A DNA stretch of 64,000 nucleotides from Acanthosoma haemorrhoidale (Eukaryota > Arthropoda > Insecta > Hemiptera > Acanthosomatidae). The notes under the pieces were generated by a model. That model had not been told where the DNA came from. It was given only the letters and a program-made list of their open reading frames with translations, and searched no databases. Position numbers and translations under genes: made by a program. The stretch lies in NCBI GenBank assembly GCA_930367205.1, contig OV884014.1:115699768-115763767 (forward strand). Direction: 5' to 3'. This document shows, piece by piece, positions 1 through 11,135 of the stretch (the first letter of the stretch is position 1; each line of letters opens with the position of its first letter).

Positions 1-255
1 ATTTATGTAGGCAAGATGGATTCCACCCAAATACTCCGATCAGACCATATGAAGGAAGCAGTCTATCTTAAGGCGATAAGGGCTCGTTTATCCTTTTCCT
101 GCTATTTTGAATTGAGTACGATGTATACGAAGGTGCACTCAAAAGAAACCGAACTGATGTATGTGGCGGAGTTTTTATAGTACAAGGTTTCGCCTGTAGG
201 AACGCGTTTAAAGAAACTTTTTACCAGTCAGTAAGGCAAACGCCTACCGTCAATA
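1..255. other. unassigned sequence, no gene seen
   Basis: I see no gene or family match here. The far right end may be the 5' flank of the mariner relic that starts near 260, but no terminal inverted repeat is visible. Confidence 0.5.
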
Positions 256-259
256 CAGA

Positions 260-840
260 AGGTTTCCTGCACGGGAAAATTGGCACAGAAACTCTTTGAA
301 TGTTAAAAGCGGCCTTCAAGGATGATGCTATGGGGAAAACTCAATTGTTCTAGTGGTTTTCCCGTTTTAAAAATGGGGATATGCCAATTAACGATCGAAC
401 TCCCTCTGGGCGTCCTTTGACGAAGAAGCTGGGGAGAAATATAAAGTGACTGTGAGTTTGAAGTGAAGGCTTGGGGATGAGAAGTGTGGTTGGAAAATTT
501 GTTCCTCAACCGCTGACTGCACAGAAAAAACAATATCCTTTAGAAGCATACTCTGCTTTGAAGGAAGAGTTCCGAAATGACACAAAAAAAAGGTCATCAC
601 AGGTGAGGGATCATGGTGTTATGGATACGATCCTGAAACTAAGTAACAATCAAGCAAATGGAAGACTCCAAATTGGCCTCGTCCCAAAAAAGGTCTCCTG
701 GTGAGATCAAACCTCAAGACGAGGCTTATTTGTTTTTTCAGTTTGAGAGGTTTCTCACGTTTCTTGATCTTGCTTCCTCAGCCCACAGCAGTCCTAATCC
801 TAATTCTGTGCTGGTGTCCTGAAAGAACCTCCTGAAAAAT
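260..840 (+). pseudogene. mariner transposase relic (irritans/GVQW-like)
   Basis: This is a dead mariner-type transposase read in several plus frames. Around 290-450 the frame gives a Mos1-type helix-turn-helix tail with MLKAAFKDDAMGKTQLF, a stop, WFSRFKNGD and a SGRP-like linker. At 471-560 the frame gives GMRSVVGKFVPQPLTAQKK, matching the mariner 'RRVAAKFVPRLLT' segment. At 600-720 it gives YGYDPETK, a stop, and QSSKWKTPNWPRPKK. The family's GDETW motif around the first catalytic aspartate reads GEGSW here, so that residue is lost. At least three stops and several frame changes are present, and the C-terminal third is missing. No terminal inverted repeats or TA duplication were found. The function was DNA cut-and-paste; this copy cannot act. 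Confidence 0.8.
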
Positions 841-982
841 AATGCAAATGTTTGTATGGTGTTTTGTATTGTGTATTGTGTATAATGTGTTATATGTTGA
901 CATTAGTCACACACTGTTGAGATAAGGCGGTACTTTAGTAAAATGTATATCTGAACATCATAGTCAATATTAGCGATAGTTG

Positions 983-1340
983 TTAAATGGCCCGATTTCC
1001 GATAAGGTGTAGAACATTACTCGAGTGCTCCGGTAAAGGTGCCGTTGGATGGAGTACTGACTCACAGTTCTTGGCCATGTCGCCTAGAGGGTGCAAGACG
1101 AGGTTGCGCAACACCCACATCCGGGACAGACTGGATAATAACACAGTGGCGTCCCTCCCTTTATAATAGGTGACAATTAAAGCAATTGCGCCATTAAAGT
1201 TGTCTTTAATGGAAGCGTCCATTTTTTTCTGACCAGGGAATGCTTCCTCGCTCTCGTAGTGATTCCTCTCCACCGTTCGTCACCTTTGGTTCTTTCGCAA
1301 ACAACGCTACTTTCTGCTTAAACGAGCTTCTTGTTTTCTC
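983..1340. promoter_or_regulatory. GC-richer island dense in homeodomain-like sites; candidate enhancer
   Basis: A GC-richer block lies in AT-rich surroundings. It carries clustered TAAT/ATTA-type cores, for example GACAATTAAAGCAATTG and CCATTAAAG around 1170-1215. A 96-codon minus-strand open frame spans 983-1273 but resembles no family I recognise and has no visible splice context. I favour conserved noncoding DNA over a coding exon. Conservation cannot be tested from one sequence. Confidence 0.3.
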
Positions 1341-1814
1341 CCCCGAAGACTATAAATGTCGCCGTGTGTGATCCTAGATAGGCATCATAAGAAGATACAT
1401 TCATAAATACCCCGTGTCTGGTTCTGCAAGTGCCAGAGGCACTAACTCCAAATGTCTATATCATTTCTTAAATATAAATATTAGATCAATTTTAATTAAT
1501 ATATATTTATAAATATCTAAAAGTTTACTATGCAAATAAAAAGAACTTGAAGTTCTGTAATCGAGATATATAAAATATATAGAAAAAAAGCTTAGCAAGA
1601 TAGCATTCATAACTGAAGGGTGAAGTCAGGAAAGACTGCTTCGGCATATGAGTACGTCACAAATAGGACCTTACTACCGTCTCCGACAACCGAATCTTTA
1701 CATATATGAACTTCTATTCCGTTCAATGGATGTATTATTTATTTTCCGTATATATATATATATATCTGTGAATAAATTAATATGACTAAAAAATTAAATA
1801 TAACCATTAATCCC
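1341..1814. other. AT-rich spacer with TA microsatellite
   Basis: AT-rich sequence without coding potential. A short TA-dinucleotide run sits near 1750-1765. No repeat family or gene recognised. Confidence 0.6.
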
Positions 1815-2140
1815 TTAGACATATAGATATTTTCTGGTTTGTTGGCCCCAAAATGGCCCGTATGTTGGCTCATCATGAAGGCTGCCTGCCCTTAATGCAC
1901 AATGACTCAGTACTCCGAACCGCACAGGCGGATTAATCAGTTGGAAAGCGACCCTGACGTGAACAGCCCTGAGAAATAGAGTGATCAAAACTATTTGTGA
2001 AGGAAGGTCTGCGGAGCTATTAGGACCAGATCCGCGATGAAGGGGACAGCCTGGAACCGAACGAAAAACACCAGCCAAGTCGATTGCGAAAGGCCTCTAC
2101 TTAATTCTGCTATGGCCTCCCCTTATTTATATTTTTCTAG
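1815..2140. other. GC-richer unique island
   Basis: Near-balanced base composition contrasts with its flanks. It includes a TGACTCA (AP-1-like) site and GGATTAATC (Otx/Bicoid-like core) near 1900-1940. A minus-strand 87-codon open frame at 1815-2078 resembles no known protein. It may be regulatory or an old repeat; undetermined. Confidence 0.25.
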
Positions 2141-2370
2141 AATTGCCATAGTAACCTATCCAATCCCCTAGCACAGTCATTGCACTGAACCACTCATCCC
2201 TATAACCTCCTAAGAGACTAAAACGGCAGTGGCCCAGTGACCTGCTATAAATGCGTAACAGTAGGAGTCCTGGCAATGGCCAGTTTCTCCAATCATGTCC
2301 TGAGCGTCTGTGGCTCGTATATTACTTATTGCTCTATGAGGCAGATTGTAATTTGATCATAATAAAGCTG
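2141..2370 (+). repeat. LINE family A (Jockey clade), 3' fragment, internally deleted
   Basis: This is a 5'-truncated, internally deleted copy of the Jockey-like LINE that occurs 14 times in the window. It starts in the C-terminal coding part (family peptide NHPNPLAQSLHCTTHPY) and then jumps from the middle of the 3' UTR (after 'TCTGTGGCTCGTAT') to the last ~50 bp. About 200 bp are missing relative to the copy at 6990-7690. It ends at AATAAAGCTG, followed by a short A-run at 2381-2391 that may be the tail remnant. Confidence 0.85.
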
Positions 2371-2930
2371 ATTATATGCTAAAAAAAAAAATATGTTTCT
2401 CTTTCTTATAGATTGGAAAAAAATAAATAAATTGTAACATCTTTTTTCTAATACCTTATTTTTTTCATCGTACATAAAAAATAATATATATATTAAATAA
2501 AAAACAGCGTACTCAATGTAGTTTTCTCTAGCTGTTGTTGAAAATTTATCTTATCTTAGTGATTGTCTTATTTTATTGCAGCGATATCAGATATGAAAAA
2601 GTTATTATTGTCTGACCAAGTATAAACTCATAATTCAAAAATCATATTTATTACATTGAAATTGACATAATAACAGTTTTGGATACTAAAAAAGTTACAT
2701 GGCTCTAATATATTCTATCGAAGAAAATCTTTAACAACAATAACTTTAGTCGAGAGTACCTAGTCCGAAATGGGCTATCCATTTTGATTAGTAATATATA
2801 ACATATAAACATTATATTTTACTATGTTTTGCTAACAAGCAAACAAAAATATTTACTTCCTTTGTTTTTTTTTTAGGAAAATAAGTTATAGTTATTCTAG
2901 TATTTTTGGTTTTTATATGAGCCTATTATC
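2371..2930. other. AT-rich spacer
   Basis: Very AT-rich, no open frame of note and no repeat recognised apart from A- and T-runs. Confidence 0.6.
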
Positions 2931-3535
2931 AGGTCGAGTCATAAGTAACTTCCGATGCAGCTAAGTAGAATCTATTGTTCGTATCTACCCGCTATGAGTT
3001 ACCATGACAACAAGTTTTTGTTTTCACTATATAGGCAAGGCTTCAGTTAGTCTTTTGTCAACTGTTTTGTGTGAACGTTACGTTAAACTGTTTTTTTTTA
3101 ACCTCTGAAATGGAGAGTCAAAAAGTACATATTCGTCATGTAATGCTTTGGGAATTTAAACAAGGCAATAGTGCTAGGGCGACAGCTGAAAAAATATGCA
3201 GTGTATATGGTGAAGGACTAATAACTGATGGGGTAGTTACAAATTGGTTTATAAAATTCCGTTCTGAAGATACGACCTTAAAAGACGAACTGAGGGCGGG
3301 ACGTCCTTCTGACTTTGACGACAACCTTTTAAAGGCAATATTGGAGCAAAATCCACGTCAATCAACAAGAGGTATACCACATTTTACAAGGAAGGAATTG
3401 ATAATCTTCCAGGAAGATGGGAGAAGGTTATAGATAATAGTGGTGAATACATAATAAATTAATATAATTTTTTTATTTTATGAGAGCAAAATAAATGTCT
3501 GATAAAAAAACCGAAAGTTACTTATGACTCGACCT
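2931..3535 (+). mobile_element. internally deleted mariner (about 0.6 kb) with terminal inverted repeats
   Basis: Near-perfect terminal inverted repeats bound the element: GGTCGAGTCATAAGTAACTT at the left and its complement at 3510-3535. The left flank is C where the expected TA should be, while the right flank is TA. Length is about 605 bp against ~1.3 kb for an autonomous mariner. The interior joins the N-terminal helix-turn-helix part of the transposase directly to its last ~20 codons, so the whole catalytic DD34D core is deleted. It is a non-autonomous, MITE-like derivative. Confidence 0.9.
3110..3433 (+). CDS. mariner transposase N-terminal DNA-binding fragment
   Basis: The open frame runs from ATG 3110 (an in-frame ATG also exists at 3071) to 3433. 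It begins MESQKVHIRHVMLWEFKQG, the typical start of mellifera-type mariner transposases. The paired helix-turn-helix region follows, with NWFIKFRSEDTTLKDE and a GRPSDFDD linker, then EQNPRQSTRG. After that the frame is wrong: the real C-terminal residues (GIDNLPGRWEKVIDNSGEY) lie in another frame just downstream because of the internal deletion. The HTH part has no stop or frameshift, which is unusual among the relics here. It could still bind its own inverted repeats if expressed, but there is no evidence of expression. Confidence 0.75.
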   Translation: MESQKVHIRHVMLWEFKQGNSARATAEKICSVYGEGLITDGVVTNWFIKFRSEDTTLKDELRAGRPSDFDDNLLKAILEQNPRQSTRGIPHFTRKELIIFQEDGRRL

Positions 3536-4740
3536 AAATATGTAAATCATATTCCCGATACGATTTCTTTTCCGTGGTCTCCTCGGCAAGGGGTAAGTGC
3601 ATCGAACCTATATAGCTTTTACTTGTTGCATATATTTCCCTGTATGAAAATAAAAGCTGTTCGACTTATAGGTCAAGAAAGTCAGTGTTTCTGACATAAC
3701 GCCTGCTCAAGGCCGGAACAATGGAGGCTTTCCCTTCGCTTCTCCTATATAAATAAATACAAATATAATAACACATCTCGTTGTGAAACACAGGAGTACA
3801 CTTCACATTAATTGTACGTCCGCTAGGGACGAAAATCCTATGATCAAAGCCTGATCGAAAGTTCCTTCCAGGATCATGTAACGCCTTAATAGGGGAACAT
3901 ACGGACGGACACAAGTCCTTTAATCTCTGCCCTAATAACCACTAATGCGCTCATCTTTATTGCACTATCATTAAAATGTTCTCTTTTATTTTTTACTATT
4001 TCCTAATGTGGTGCTTCGGTCCGCTCAGGTTACTCTTATAGAACACCATGTTTAACATGCCTTATCGCATGATTGATGACGATCTCTTTTTGTCTTTTCT
4101 TCTGAATATATTTGCATGGATTATTCTCTTTCTTGTTGCACTTGTTGTATATGATCAGCTGCGCACATGTAAGATATAATTATTTAGCTATATAGCATGT
4201 AAACAGCCGGAAATTTCTTCGTATTGAGAATCGTGATTCATTTCACTAGATAACACCCAACAGGGCTGGTTTAAAAATCTGCTTCCTAAGGCTTATGTTA
4301 GAGGAAGCAATAAGCTATGTTACACTTTGGTGCATCCATTAATTTTAAATATTTATTGTCATAGCAGCTGCTAATCTGCTAGTGTGAAAATAAATAGCTT
4401 TTACAACGGCTCGCTTTGATATTTTATCCGGCTTTTTCCCCTCTGTCTTATCTCCGGAGTCAGGACAAGGAATGGAAGCCAGAAATCTATTTTCCAGATA
4501 AGACTTTTTGCATTAAAGTCCCTACACAAGTGTGATCGTAAAATATTTTTTTAAATACTAAATAATCAAATACGTTGTGTCCATACGTGAATTATTTATT
4601 TTCTTTGTCTCCCTGTTTTTGTTATGCTTTTGTTTTTGACATAACCTGGTTTATAGTCGTACTGTCCATTGCCAGAGTCACATTTTAGCAAAGAAGATTT
4701 TATCAAAAGTGTTCCCTTTTGTTATTTGATTTGAATTTTG
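3536..4740. other. AT-rich unassigned spacer
   Basis: No gene or repeat family recognised. Small open frames here (for example minus strand 3666-3914) show no recognisable motif. Confidence 0.5.
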
Positions 4741-5303
4741 CACCGTTATGAATTCAACTGATATTCGTGTAATTTTCTTATATGAGTATAAACTTGGTAA
4801 TAATGCTGCAAAAGCTGCACGCCAGGCGTTTAGGGAGAATACTGTGAACGATCGAAAAGTGCAGCATTGGTGGAAACGAATCCAACTGTTTCGTCAAGGG
4901 AACTTGCTCCCAGAATGGAAGTTGACCATACAACAATATTGCGATTTCTCTCTGAAATTGGCAAGGTGAAAAAAATGGATAAGTGGATACCGCACGAACT
5001 AACCGAGCGAAATAAGCTGGATCGCTTGAACGCTCATCATTGCTAACTTTTTTTTTTTTTTTTTAAATTGTTTTTACGGGCTAAACAGTACGAAAATGAA
5101 GACATCCTGAAAAATGCCATATCAGAGTTTATTGATTCTAAAGATCAGAATTTCTTCAAGACAGGCATCAATGCATTAAAATCTCGTTGGGAAAAGTGTA
5201 TTGAAGTAAATGGAGCATATTTTGATCAAATAAACAGCTTTTGGAAAAAGATATGCAGTTAAATATATTCACTTAAGAATCCGACATTTCATTCGCACCA
5301 ACC
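4741..5303 (+). pseudogene. deleted mariner relic (SETMAR-like transposase)
   Basis: The plus frame at 4748 gives MNSTDIRVIFLYEYKLGNNA, the HTH start of mariner transposases of the SETMAR/Hsmar1-like group. In a shifted frame this continues as the linker segment containing IGKVKKMDKWIPHELTE up to about 5045. After a T-run the sequence jumps to the C-terminus at 5085-5260 (KNAISEFIDSKDQNFF, RWEKCIEVNGAYFDQ). The catalytic centre is deleted. The right end carries an inverted-repeat-like GGTTGGTGCGAATGAAATGT (reverse strand, 5281-5303) next to TA, matching the common mariner end GGTTGGTGC. No matching left end is visible, so the 5' terminus is lost or decayed. Confidence 0.8.
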
Positions 5304-5365
5304 TAATATACTAATTTTCGGTGCTGGAACTAGAAGACTTAAGTGACTTCCTCCTTTTTTCTATA

Positions 5366-5576
5366 AGTTAAATAATCTTTGTCTTTTAAAAGAAAACTTT
5401 ACTCTGAAGTACAAATCAAAACACTGGTATATAGAAATATTAAGAGTTACGTTACTACATACTGGGTGGAATGTCTAGGCACAAGTGGGGTCTGGGGCTA
5501 AAGCTGAGACATATATGTATAATTCAATGCATAGTTCTGCTCATCCCCCTTCTACTTTTAGCATTATAAAAGTTAC
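5366..5576 (-). repeat. family C short interspersed repeat, copy 1
   Basis: This belongs to a dispersed family with five copies in the window. The reverse strand contains GTCTCAGCTTTAGCCCCAGA, then CCCAGTATGTAGTA, CAAAGATTATTTAACT and a TACTTCA(g)AGTAAAG terminal segment. This copy lacks about 70 bp in the middle, just before ATATATGTCTCAGC. No long open frame is shared by all copies, so it is SINE-like or the 3' end of a larger retroelement. Confidence 0.7.
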
Positions 5577-6038
5577 AGTGGGATTCTACACATTGGCCAA
5601 CAAGTGCGATCTCCGACCAATTTTGCCTTTCACTCCTCCAACTACTGCCTGTATTATGGCAGGGTGTGCATTTTCCTTCAACGGGTTCGTTCGGAGCTAA
5701 TATTTTCGCAACTACTATTTTGAACCCGGCCGTTGCTGTTAGAAAGCATTGAATACTTATATAATTTTCAAACTTGTTCTTGGTAACAGTTAAGTTGTCC
5801 CCTGTTATCCTATCCCTGTCCCTCCTGGAGAAGCGTATCCAGATCCAAGCTCCTGGACCACACACACTCCAGCACCTGTCATTATCGGTCCAGCCCACGT
5901 TCCTTCCCTCTGAGGCAAGTGAAGAACCTGTAATCCTATGCCTGCGACCGCCTTTCCAATCTCCCCCCGGGATTTTTTCCACCTCTTCTTGGCCAGAGAC
6001 CTGTCTATGTGGGTGATAAACGTCTGCAGTGTGCACAA
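5577..6038 (-). other. unrecognised GC-richer block with a 170-codon open frame
   Basis: A minus-strand open frame spans 5524-6036, and part of its C-terminus overlaps the family C repeat. A second minus frame (5805-6038) and a plus frame (5774-6016) are also open, so openness is partly a composition effect. I recognise no domain, signal peptide or membrane segment. The overlap with a repeat argues against a host gene; it may be the 5' body of the family C retroelement or an old exon. Function unknown. Confidence 0.2.
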
Positions 6039-6985
6039 AAACTTATAATTGCTAATAAATAATTAGAGAGTGTGGAATTGGAGAGAGAATTAAAACTCGG
6101 GGCGTCATAGTAATGGCCACTTAAAAAAAACTGTGCAGACTCGTAATATTGTAGGCGGTCTGTTTAAATTGCATGCAATCATTTCAATTAAATTCTAAAT
6201 GATAATTACAAAGATTAGTGTTAATTACGTTACTGGGCCCAGTTCGTCAAACTCTGTGTTTGTATGTTCAATGGGAACTCTTGGTTGTGTGCTTCGTACC
6301 ACAGGCATGCTCTTGCATAGATCTTTCTGTTGTTACTGTTTACATAATTGGTGAATATTCACTAAGCAGTGACATAGATGATTCTGATATTTAACTTCAT
6401 ATATATGAACTATATAGCTCATTAGTGAAAGAACATTAGATTGCAGCAGGTTTGCTGGTGTAGGTTCGTAGGGTCTTGAAGCGTACTTTCCTACCCGCTG
6501 CCTCCATCACGATGGTAGCGTATATCGATGACTACCATTACAAGCAAAAGACACTCGAGGCAAGATGTGGTCTATAATTTTTACGCATTTTCTCCCAACT
6601 TTTGGATGGAGGTCATATCTCAAACTCGGAATAGGGCAAATTTGTTATTAGGGTAATTTCTTTGTATGACGTTCTTATCGAAACAAAAACCTTTACTTTG
6701 TTAGGTAGCTTATCGGGTTACACGATACAGTGCTGAGACTGTCTAGTGGGCTACAATCATGAATTCCTGCATAAATCATGAGGCACCTGTATCATCATCT
6801 CAAGAAGGGTAGAAAAACTTGAATTGGGGGTTAGAGGGGTACATAAATGAGACGTTTTAATTTGAAAATTATTCAGTTTTTTTTTTTTGGGAGGCAGTGA
6901 TTTGACAGGTGTGTTGCCTAAAAGTCCTACGTTGCTTTATTTTGAAACGCTACAATACAATCGTTCAAATGGTAACGATTATCTG
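6039..6985. other. unassigned spacer
   Basis: No recognised gene or repeat. Contains a T-run near 6877-6888. Confidence 0.5.
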
Positions 6986-6989
6986 TTTA

Positions 6990-7690
6990 ATCTATGCTAA
7001 CTAAATTAATAATGTACAAAGTTATAACTAAGCCAATCTGGGCGTACGGAATAGAGCTATGGGGGACAGCAAAAAAGTCGAACATCAAGCGTATCCAATC
7101 CTTTCAATCAAAAGTTCTGAAAACAATAGTAAATGCCTCTTATTACGTCAGCAACAAAAACCTTCATAACGATCTTAATATACCTAACATTCTATCACAC
7201 ATCCCTTCCAAATTCACGAAATTCCATAGTAAGCTATCCAACCACCCTAATCCCCTAGCACAGTCATTGCACCGCACCACTCATCCCTATAATACTCCTC
7301 GGAGACTGAAACGGCAGTGGTCTTGTTACCTGGTATAAATGCATATACTATTATATACATAATGTAACAGTGGGAGTCCTGGCAATGGCCGGTTTCTCCA
7401 ATTATCTCCTGAGCGTCTGTGGCTCTCGCCCTCTTCGACAGCCTCCACTGGACGTATCCGGTGACGTGGCTGACAGAGGAGCTTTCCCAAGATTCCGCTT
7501 CCTCTTTCGCATGCGAGGGAGTTGGCAATCATGTCTCCGAGTTGGAAGGTCTCCGGGATGTTTGTAATTTTTCTATGAATGAGCGAGCGAATGAAAATTG
7601 TAAATTTTGTATAAATGAGAAATCTATCACAATTAAATATAGTCCTAATAAGAGGCAGATTGTAATTTTATCATAATAAAGAAGTTTCAA
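6990..7690 (+). repeat. LINE family A (Jockey clade), 5'-truncated copy with intact C-terminal frame
   Basis: This is the best-preserved family A tail. The open frame 6994-7338 encodes the C-terminal end of a Jockey-type ORF2, containing YGIELWGTAKKSNIKRIQSF, NDLNIPNIL and SNHPNPLAQSL. This is the region downstream of the reverse-transcriptase domain, ending at a natural stop at 7338. A ~350-bp 3' UTR follows and ends AATAAAGAAGTTTCAA, an end shared by most copies. The reverse transcriptase and endonuclease domains are absent because the insertion is 5'-truncated. It is not autonomous. Confidence 0.92.
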
Positions 7691-8954
7691 TCTATGGCAA
7701 CTAGCCTTTAAAATGTGTTAAGTTACGTTACAATTTTCTTTAATGTCAAATACCGTTTGCTTGTTTACCTAATTAAGCCTTACGTGGTCCCATTTGAGAG
7801 TTGAGAGGACTCAAACCACTTCATTTATGGAAATGGGATAAAATCACTATTCGTGTAAATATTCGAACCCAGAACACACTAACACAACCCTCGACATGAT
7901 CTTGATTAGAGGAATTGCGACTCACTTGCTCCAGTCAAAGATTTGAATGACAAGATTGATGGAAAATAGATTATTCTTCTAAGCAATCAGAGAAGGTTGA
8001 TTGATCTAATCAGTTCACCATGCATCGCGTTTGGAGATGATTAAATCTTCAAGTATGCACTTTTATTCGCATGTCATCATAGGGACATTATATTGCACTG
8101 ATATACGATAGACAGCATTGCAATTTACTAATGGGAGAGAATGCTAGTAATTTACTAGTTTTTAATATTGTGTCAAATGTCACATCTCTTGAGATTAGAT
8201 CAAGACTGACCAGCGTTCAAGTAACAGATTTTTTTTCCTTTCTCAAGAGATTATTAATTTGTAGTGACATGGTGGAAAGACAGGTGACATCTGACGTGTG
8301 TTGTGGCGTTTCTTGAGAATTAATTATCCCCGCATTTTTTATTTTTGCCTCCAGATTCCTTAAATGGAAGCAACTTGATTTGTAATTATAGTGCTATTGG
8401 TTTCTCTTTTATAGTTGCTTTCGTTGCCTGTTTACTCTACCTATGTATAAGGCGATTTCCAATTCCCAAGATATTTTAAAAAAATGAAAGAAAAAAAAAT
8501 TAAGCCGGCCTGCTGAATTAAGTTGCCCCGATGTATATATTTGAAGGCGTACCCTTAACAAGATCGGACAAGCGTAGGAGATTAAGTGGGCAGGTCAGAT
8601 TTGCAAACTAGATTACTCATTGATTGCACATGGTCTAAGCCCCTTCATGAGAGCTGCCTTCTTCGGCGTTTTTGGGGTCACAGGGCTTCTTCACTGTAGG
8701 TCTAATATGCTCAAGGAACTACCAAAGCCAGCAAAAATTTGATTACAAAAGAACGAAATACTAAAAAAATTAAATTGTAAATTTTGTTATTATTATTCCG
8801 CTAAATGTTCCTATGATTTAATTTAGGATTGGAACTTACTATCCTTACGTATTTATTGCTCTGAATATTCATGCAGTATCTCTTGATGACCTCTATTACA
8901 ATTAGTAGTACAATTATGACTTGTTATATTGTAATTACTACCCCCCCCCCCAAT
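7691..8954. other. unassigned spacer ending in a C-run
   Basis: No gene recognised. A small plus open frame at 8131-8316 has no recognisable motif. An 11-nt C homopolymer occupies 8941-8951 right at the 3' edge of the following LINE. Confidence 0.5.
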
Positions 8955-9465
8955 GGCTCCTTTAAATTTACAGATAATTATATACAATTATAGAGCCTCA
9001 GGCGAATCTGTTTACAAATTATTTTTGTATCTCCTGCAGCGTCGCTACATTATATGCAGGTTTTGTTATTTTATAAAAATAATTGGATAATAATTAGATA
9101 ATGGAATAAACAAGTACAATGATACACATTATACGTGACTGGACTGAACTGACGAATAAAGGTGATGGGGCTCACCTTTTTGACCAAACTTAAAACTAAC
9201 GTACGTACTAATTCTTCCCTGACAGTCTGATGCCATCGATGCAACAGTCATCGGGTCATAGTGTTAAACACTGGGTTTGTGAGGTGCTGCAACGAGTCAA
9301 AAAACTTGATGTGTCTCCGGCGGATGAACTCTCCCACCGACGGCACACCAAGCAACGGTTTGCAACCGTTCAGCGTTCTATAACCTCTCGAGAGAGGTAG
9401 GACTACTTTTCGCATAAGCCCATTCTGGAAATGTTGGAGTCATTTGACTGTATTGTCAGTCAAGT
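8955..9465 (-). repeat. LINE family B (second Jockey-like family), 5'-truncated copy 1
   Basis: On the minus strand the upstream part (9465 to about 9240) is the decayed C-terminal coding tail: family peptide LTDNTA, then SLERLKNA, VGEFIRRRHIKFFDSLQ and LTNPV. The 3' UTR follows down to 8955. The peptide order (SLERL, then ADLH, then NPL) parallels Jockey-clade ORF2 C-termini but is distinct from family A. The same 3' UTR recurs at 15217 (minus) and in part at 39475 (plus). Confidence 0.8.
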
Positions 9466-10280
9466 GGGTAAATAGCGGGGTACTTTACGAACATAATAAC
9501 AATAATTACTAATAATTGCGGATCTATACCAAAAGAAATATGCCTAATTTAGTTTTGTCGGGGTATTGGCTTGGGTTGATAAAAAAGAGTTGTTAGGTTT
9601 GTTTGTTTTTTTGGATGTATTTCGGTGTAAAGCCATGAGGTCATCAACGCCGTTTGTGTATTCAAACTAATTTTGGGTAGTCCGCCAATGTGAGTCCGAA
9701 ATAGTCCAAGGTCGAGGGCTCTTTATTTTCGACAACGTTCCTATAATGCCTTAAAGCAGTCGACATTGCCCTCATGTTCACCAGATGAGTTCGTCTCGAA
9801 ACTTTCTCCACGAGTGATGAAAACCTAACAACTTCTGACTGATCTCCCTAAACCTTCAATTCCTAATTAACTATGGTTTTTGCTAAGGACATACGATTTG
9901 CATAACGTCTATTCTCGTTGTCCAAGTAACCATGAATATAATTTCATTTGTAGATTTTGTCAGGTCTCTGTTATCGGAAAGGTTTGTAACCTATTGCGAC
10001 CCCCCTTCGTCATCGTTGAGTTATTTTGTTGGACAGTTGGAATATTGGCTCGTTAGACCGACTATCCGCTGGAACGGTCTGTTGCAGCGCTGCCGTTCCA
10101 ATTGTGACATGCCAGGTAATGACCGAAAATCCTTCGAACCGGGGCGACTAGATCGTATCAAACCTCGTCATTGAGAGTAGTCGTTAACTCTTAAGAAACA
10201 CAAACCATACTGAGAGAGACCTTGTTTGCTCATCTCCTTCTCATTGCAAATACTTCATTCTTACGGGCTTGTATGGTCAG
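9466..10280. other. unassigned spacer
   Basis: No family recognised. A plus-strand 80-codon open frame (9932-10174) shows no motif. Base composition is GC-richer in 9960-10180. Confidence 0.45.
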
Positions 10281-10550
10281 TTTTATAATACTAAAAGTAG
10301 AAAGGGCTTGAGCAGAACTGTATACCTTCCTCGTGACTTGATGGAAGTCACTGATTGTTCCTGTTATTTTGAAGTAAGCAACCCCATCCCCCCCTACTTC
10401 CCAGAACTATTCTTTTCTTATACATATATGTCTCAGATTTAGACCCAGACCCCACTTGTGCCTAGACCTTCCACCCAGTATGTAGTAACGTAACTCTTAA
10501 TATTTGTACATACCAGTGCTTTGCATGTACTTCATAACAAAGCTTTTCTG
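10281..10550 (+). repeat. family C short interspersed repeat, copy 2
   Basis: This plus-strand copy has head TTTTATAATACTAAAAGTAG, middle GTGACTTGATGGAAGTCACT, the CCCAGACCCCACTTGTGCCT block, and end TACTTCATAACAAAGCTTTTC. It forms an inverted pair with the next copy 254 bp downstream. Confidence 0.8.
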
Positions 10551-10803
10551 GTTATACTGTCACGCTTCACCACGGTTTTAATAAACCTTTACAATCTGTA
10601 GACCATCAATGCGAAAGTAATTTAAGCCACTATTGAGGTAGCTACTTACTCTTAGCTCACGTAGAACATTCTCATTACATCATCTCGTGATTTCATTGAG
10701 CCTTTTTTTCTTCTTTTGGTTGCATCAACTATTTTCTCTGCAGTAGGTTTGTCGGTCTGTCGCACCGCCCAGGGCATTTCATTGCGGCCACTTTACCTAT
10801 GGT

Positions 10804-11135
10804 CAGTTAAATAATCTTTGAAGAGGAAAGTCTTTTAAAAGAAAAGAAAGAAAAGCTTTATTATGAAGTACAAGCAAAACACAGGTATATACAAATATTA
10901 AGAGTTACGTTACTACATACTGGGTGGAAGGTCTAGGCACAAGTGGGGTCTGGGGCTAAAGCTGAGACATATATGTATAAGAAAAGGATAAGATTATGGG
11001 AAGTAGGGATGTCTTGGAAGGATGAGGTTGCTTACTTAAAAATAACAGGGAACCATCAGTAACTTCCATCAAGTCACGAGGCAGGTATACAGCTCTGCTC
11101 CAGCCCCTTTTACTTGTTCTTAGTAAGATTATAAA
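10804..11135 (-). repeat. family C short interspersed repeat, copy 3
   Basis: The most complete family C copy (about 330 bp), in reverse orientation. Its 3' side reads AATAAAGCTTTTCTTTC, then CTTTTAAAAGAC and CAAAGATTATTTAACT on the minus strand. A minus open frame (10956-11156) covers the body but is not conserved in the other copies, so I do not call it a gene. Confidence 0.8.
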
